From an uncultured Phycisphaerales bacterium (GTDB taxonomy: Bacteria; Planctomycetota; Phycisphaerae; WQYP01), in NCBI GenBank assembly GCA_903868035.1, contig CAIPTQ010000304.1, positions 1-17,850 on the forward strand: DNA of 17,850 nt, written 5' to 3'. Under the pieces are notes generated by a model that made no database searches, was not told the origin of the DNA, and worked only from the letters and a program-made list of their open reading frames with translations. The position numbers and the translations under genes were made by a program. Shown piece by piece: positions 14,817 through 17,850 of this stretch (positions are counted from its first letter, which is position 1; every line of letters starts with the position of its first letter).

Positions 14817-15635
14817 TCAATTCCTGGATTCCAATCTCCTGACGCCGGCGTCTTCGGTCAATATCTTCATTTGTTGTATGGCGATACCGTTCAATTTTCC
14901 CAGGCGCTCCCGCTGCGCCAATCCCTGCGAGATAAATAGTGCGTTGAGGTTCTCGAGGTTGGACAAACAGACCAACTGCCCGGCATTGGCCTGGTCGCGA
15001 ATGTTGCCCTTGGCGCCGGGGTTGGCATCGCGCCAATGTTGAGCCGACATTCCGAAAAGAGCCATGTTCAACACGTCGGCCTCGCTGGCGTAGACGAGGT
15101 TCACCTGCGCCCGGGACAATTCCGGCGGGATCAGATTGGCCTTGATGGCATCGGTATGAATCCGGTAGTTGATCTTCGCGAGGTTCCGTTTGATATCCCA
15201 GCCAAGCTGCCGGAATTCCTCCTCCTTGAGCCGTTGGAACTCCTTGATCAGATAGAGTTTGAACTCGACGGAAATCCAGGAGGCAAACTCAAAGGCAATG
15301 TCCTTGTGAGCGTAGGTTCCCCCATAGCGGCCCGCCTTGGAGATGATTCCAATGGCGCCGGTATTCTCAATCCATTGACTTGGGGTGAGGGTAAAACTGT
15401 TGAGCCCCGCCTGCTTTCTAAACCCGTCGAATTCGACGGGTTTAAAAACCGGGTTGTTGAGCTGTTCCCATATGCCCAGAAACTCGATCGTGTTCCGGTT
15501 CCTGAGCCAGTTTCGGATCAGGTCGTCGGTTCTTTGCGCATCCTTGTACCGTGCGATGTCCGTCAGGCAGATGTAGTCCATCTCGGCACGCTTCTGCACG
15601 GTAATTTCACTGCGCAATACGGTGATCTTGGCCAT
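14817..15635 (-). CDS. KilA-N domain protein
   Basis: KilA-N is a DNA-binding domain found in phages, large DNA viruses and scattered bacterial accessory loci. Length is 272 aa. The domain spans about residues 8-140: YICLTDIARYKD (21-32), NRNTIEFLGIWEQLNNP (46-62), and the conserved GRYGGTYAHKDIAFEFASW with VEFKLYLIKEFQRLKEEE (102-140). The rest is a helical C-terminal region seen in full-length bacterial homologues (INYRIHTDAIK, GNIRDQA). The ATG has GGGAG (15650-15646) 10 nt upstream and a good promoter, unlike its neighbours. By eye, GC content is lower than in flanking genes, and no partner toxin, integrase or phage gene is adjacent, so it reads as a transferred orphan. A perfect 26-bp palindrome lies within codons for FKPVEFDGF. 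Confidence 0.88.
   Translation of the reverse strand: MAKITVLRSEITVQKRAEMDYICLTDIARYKDAQRTDDLIRNWLRNRNTIEFLGIWEQLNNPVFKPVEFDGFRKQAGLNSFTLTPSQWIENTGAIGIISKAGRYGGTYAHKDIAFEFASWISVEFKLYLIKEFQRLKEEEFRQLGWDIKRNLAKINYRIHTDAIKANLIPPELSRAQVNLVYASEADVLNMALFGMSAQHWRDANPGAKGNIRDQANAGQLVCLSNLENLNALFISQGLAQRERLGKLNGIAIQQMKILTEDAGVRRLESRN
15419..15444. repeat. Perfect 26-bp palindrome inside the KilA-N gene
   Basis: The 13-base half-site TAAACCCGTCGAA is followed directly by its exact reverse complement, centred between 15431 and 15432, with no spacer. It is encoded within KilA-N residues 64-72. A dyad of this length suits a dimeric DNA-binding protein or cruciform extrusion; function is unproven. Confidence 0.95.
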
Positions 15636-15666
15636 GGTGAGTTCACTCCCAAATCAAACATTGTGA

Positions 15667-15695
15667 TTGATATCGCGACGGGATGACTTCGTCAA
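15667..15695 (-). promoter_or_regulatory. Promoter of the KilA-N gene
   Basis: TTGACG (15695-15690, 5/6 to consensus), a 17-nt spacer and TATCAA (15672-15667). It predicts a leader of about 25 nt carrying GGGAG, so this gene is leadered. Confidence 0.5.
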
Positions 15696-15729
15696 TCCCA
15701 TGCTTGCGCGAGGGGCGGTAAAACGCGGT

Positions 15730-15756
15730 AAAACGTAAAACGCCGTTTTGTGTTTT
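15730..15756. repeat. AT-rich hairpin upstream of the BatA/VWA gene
   Basis: AAAACGTAAAAC (15730-15741), loop GCC, then GTTTTGTGTTTT (15745-15756). In RNA all 12 positions pair, two as G-U. It ends at the -35 region of the next gene. It is part of a spacer made of repeated AAAACG-type words and could act on either strand or be neutral. Confidence 0.65.
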
Positions 15757-15782
15757 GCGTTTCCCGTTTCGCGTCATACACT
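15755..15782 (+). promoter_or_regulatory. Candidate leaderless promoter of the BatA/VWA gene
   Basis: TACACT (15777-15782) ends 6 nt before the ATG at 15789; the -35 TTGCGT (15755-15760) is weak with a 16-nt spacer. No Shine-Dalgarno precedes the ATG. Confidence 0.4.
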
Positions 15783-15788
15783 CCCGGT

Positions 15789-17850
15789 ATGTTTCTCGCC
15801 GCCGTGTCGTTTGCCGATCCGTTGATGCTTGCGGGGTTGCTGGCCGCGCTGGTGCCGGTGGTGTTGCATCTGCTGAACCGGATGCGGGCGCCGGTGGTGC
15901 TGTTTCCGACGTTGCGGTTTTTGAAGATCACGGCGCAGAAGACGGCGCGGCGGCGGCAGATTCAGCAGTATTTTTTACTGCTGGTGCGGGTGATCGTGTT
16001 TGCGCTGGTGGCGATGGCGGTGGCGGCACCGCTCATCCGCGGAGGGAGCGCGACCCTGGCGTACGGCTTTACGGGCATGCTGTTGGTGGGGCTGGGGTTG
16101 CTGGTGCTGGCGCTGGTACTCTCGTCGTCCGCCCTGGATGTCATTAAGTCCCGCAAAACCACCCACCCACCCACCACTTCCCACCCCACTACCCCCCCCA
16201 AATCTTCCGCGCATCTTTGGGGCTTTTCGCTCCTGGCGCTGTTGGCGGCGATTCTTCTGGGGGGGTATTCCGCCTATGGCCTGGTCTCCGACCGATTTTT
16301 CTCCAGCACCATGGCGGGGGAATTTTCCGGCCGGTCCACGGCCATGGTGATCATTTTTGACAACTCGCACTCGATGCTTGCGCGTGAAGGGCCGCCGCCG
16401 GCACCCACGCGGCTGGCGCGTGCCAAGACGAAGGTGCGGCAACTTGTCGGAGAGTCCATCCAGCCGCGCGAAGCGGCCATTCTGCCGACCAATCCGGGGG
16501 CGACCGCGGGCACGCCGGGGTTCACGAGCAATATGTTCGTGCTGGCGGGGAACCTGGAGAAACTGGCGCCCGAGGGGAGCGCCCGCCCGATGCAGGAGCG
16601 CATCCGTGCCGCGCTGGAGTTGCTGGGCACATCGCAACAGCCGTCCAAGATGCTGGTGATCGTGAGCGATTTCGCGCGGCCGGGGTACTCGGATGTGGAT
16701 GTGTTTGCGGCGCTGAAGAAGTTGCCGTGGCGGGGGGACTTGCAGGTGGTGCTGATGCCGGTGCGGAAGAATGACGGGGTGGCGGTGGGGGGACAGAGCG
16801 AAGGCGGCGTTCCGGATGTGGGCATTGCCGCCTTCACACTTGCCGAGGGCACGCAGCGTCCGGTGGTGGGGGCGGAGGTGACTTTTGAGGCGCAGGTCGT
16901 CAACAACGCGGATGCCGCGGATGTGCGCGATGTGCTTTTCACGGTGGATGGCAAATTGATCGCCGACCCGGCCGGCGGGGGGCCGCTGAATCCGCGGGTG
17001 CAGCTTGGCGCGGCGGGGACGGGCACGGGCCGCGTGACGGTGCGCATACCGTATCGGCTGACGGAACCCGGCCCGCATCGTTTCGGCGTGAAGTTGCAGG
17101 ATACGCCTGATGCCATGGAATGGGATGACACGCGGGAACTGGTGCTGGAGGTTGCCGACCAGATACGGGTGCTGGTGGTCGGGGCGGAAGCGCCCAGCGG
17201 CGCGGCGGCCGGGCCGCGTCCGCGTTCCGCCGCGTTCTACTTTCAGGCGGCGCTGGCCCCGTTTGAGAGCGCCCCGGGCAAGGCCGTGCCGTGGTCCATC
17301 AAGCCGACGTACCGGGGCATCGAGCAGGTGCAAACCGCAGCGGCACTGCAGGGCTATGCGGCGGTGTTCCTGTGCGATGTACCGAAAATTTCCGCCCCGC
17401 TGGCCGACGCGCTGGTGGCGTACGCGAAATCCGGCGGGCGCATCATCTGGGTGCTGGGGCCCAGCGTGGATTCCGTGGCGTACAACCAAATCCTGCTGGG
17501 TGCCGGTGTTGGCGGGCCGCGCGGCCTGCTGCCGGGGGCGCTGGCGCAACCGGTTGTGGCCGCGAAGGCTTCGCCGCTGGACTGGGTGGATATTCGGTCG
17601 GGGCTGTTCATGAATTTGTTTGACAGCCAGGAACCGTTCCGCAACGCGCTGATCACGGGGCACTGGACGCTTGCCGATGCCGCAGCGGCGGGGAGCGGGC
17701 GGACGCTGGCGAAACTGGCGGACAATTCGCCGCTGTTTGTGCAGCATGCGGCCACCGGGACCGGCGAGACGGGGCGGATCTATACGCTGCTGACGACGCC
17801 GGCGGCGGATTGGTCGAATCTGGGCGCGACGGTGCTGCTGGTGCCGCTGG
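15789..17850 (+). CDS. BatA/VWA-domain membrane protein (3' end beyond window)
   Basis: Cytoplasmic-membrane protein of the BatA N-terminal plus von Willebrand A type, often found in planctomycete clusters with a MoxR ATPase and a DUF58 protein; role probably envelope-related, not established. At least 687 aa; the frame is open at the right edge. The BatA N-terminus MFLAAVSFADPLMLAGLLAA leads into HLLNRMRAPVVLFPTLRFL, with helices at about 12-28, 62-80, 93-112 and 144-164. A complete MIDAS start, D191-N-S193-H-S195, opens the VWA domain, and VIVSDF lies at 290-295. Residues 360-470 form an Ig-like segment, then a glutamine-amidotransferase-like region (YAAVFLCDVPKI, GGRIIWVLGP). ATG at 15789 has no ribosome site. 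A Thr/Pro/His linker (123-138) comes from a C-rich low-complexity stretch. Confidence 0.88.
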   Translation, partial: MFLAAVSFADPLMLAGLLAALVPVVLHLLNRMRAPVVLFPTLRFLKITAQKTARRRQIQQYFLLLVRVIVFALVAMAVAAPLIRGGSATLAYGFTGMLLVGLGLLVLALVLSSSALDVIKSRKTTHPPTTSHPTTPPKSSAHLWGFSLLALLAAILLGGYSAYGLVSDRFFSSTMAGEFSGRSTAMVIIFDNSHSMLAREGPPPAPTRLARAKTKVRQLVGESIQPREAAILPTNPGATAGTPGFTSNMFVLAGNLEKLAPEGSARPMQERIRAALELLGTSQQPSKMLVIVSDFARPGYSDVDVFAALKKLPWRGDLQVVLMPVRKNDGVAVGGQSEGGVPDVGIAAFTLAEGTQRPVVGAEVTFEAQVVNNADAADVRDVLFTVDGKLIADPAGGGPLNPRVQLGAAGTGTGRVTVRIPYRLTEPGPHRFGVKLQDTPDAMEWDDTRELVLEVADQIRVLVVGAEAPSGAAAGPRPRSAAFYFQAALAPFESAPGKAVPWSIKPTYRGIEQVQTAAALQGYAAVFLCDVPKISAPLADALVAYAKSGGRIIWVLGPSVDSVAYNQILLGAGVGGPRGLLPGALAQPVVAAKASPLDWVDIRSGLFMNLFDSQEPFRNALITGHWTLADAAAAGSGRTLAKLADNSPLFVQHAATGTGETGRIYTLLTTPAADWSNLGATVLLVPL
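16158..16200. repeat. C-rich low-complexity tract, G-quadruplex-capable on the minus strand
   Basis: Six runs of at least three C lie at 16162-16164, 16166-16168, 16170-16172, 16180-16182, 16184-16187 and 16192-16199, with intervening loops of 1-7 nt. On the minus strand this fits the G3+N1-7 quadruplex rule. It is in frame and encodes the Thr/Pro/His linker between helices three and four of the BatA/VWA protein. Confidence 0.8.

Noticed and set aside
15975..17747. A 590-codon open frame on the minus strand under the BatA/VWA gene
   Set aside because: Its translation is an Arg/His/Pro-rich low-information sequence typical of the complement of GC-rich coding DNA, while the plus frame has clear BatA and MIDAS motifs.

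Overview
The window looks like chromosomal DNA of a GC-rich planctomycete, probably of the Phycisphaerae type. That assignment is inference. It rests on a membrane protein ending in the CxxC...CPEC zinc ribbon common in that phylum, a 78-residue protein of a type I recall from planctomycetes, weak or absent Shine-Dalgarno signals at many starts, and spacers built from AT-rich short words inside GC-rich DNA. No rRNA, tRNA, CRISPR array, transposase or phage structural gene was seen.

Positions 1-6552 (+) hold the distal part of a complex I operon in the order nuoJ (5' end cut by the window edge), nuoK, nuoL, nuoM, nuoN. All five subunits belong to the membrane arm, and the key charged residues of the proton channels are intact. 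nuoL, nuoM and nuoN are tightly spaced. The nuoJ-nuoK gap carries two 26-bp hairpin repeats, and the nuoK-nuoL gap an AT-rich heptamer-repeat spacer.

Positions 6553-6754 are a low-complexity spacer with 7- and 8-bp tandem repeats. On the minus strand follow a small membrane protein of unknown function (6755-7219) and zwf, glucose-6-phosphate dehydrogenase (7299-8879). Divergent from zwf is a two-gene (+) unit: the 78-aa protein (9032-9268) and a HIT-family nucleotide hydrolase or phosphorylase (9282-9785).

The minus strand then carries a zinc-ribbon membrane protein (9751-10509), whose 3' end overlaps the HIT gene antisense, and a large two-repeat RND/MMPL exporter (10562-13489). Divergent from the exporter is a compact transcription unit for a 41-aa, highly basic protein (13609-13734), with its own promoter and a textbook intrinsic terminator. 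Next are a Cof-type HAD phosphatase (+, 13883-14743), an orphan KilA-N domain gene (-, 14817-15635) that looks like an acquired accessory gene and contains a perfect 26-bp palindrome, and the first 687 codons of a BatA/VWA membrane protein (+, from 15789), cut by the right edge.

One pattern recurs. Three (+) genes (9032, 13883, 15789) have a -10-like hexamer ending exactly 6 nt before ATG, and the RND gene has one 8 nt before. These four lack a usable Shine-Dalgarno, which suggests leaderless transcripts. Genes with clear Shine-Dalgarno sequences (nuoK, nuoN, zwf, the 154-aa membrane protein, KilA-N) do not show this arrangement. No gene-free stretch exceeds about 205 bases.
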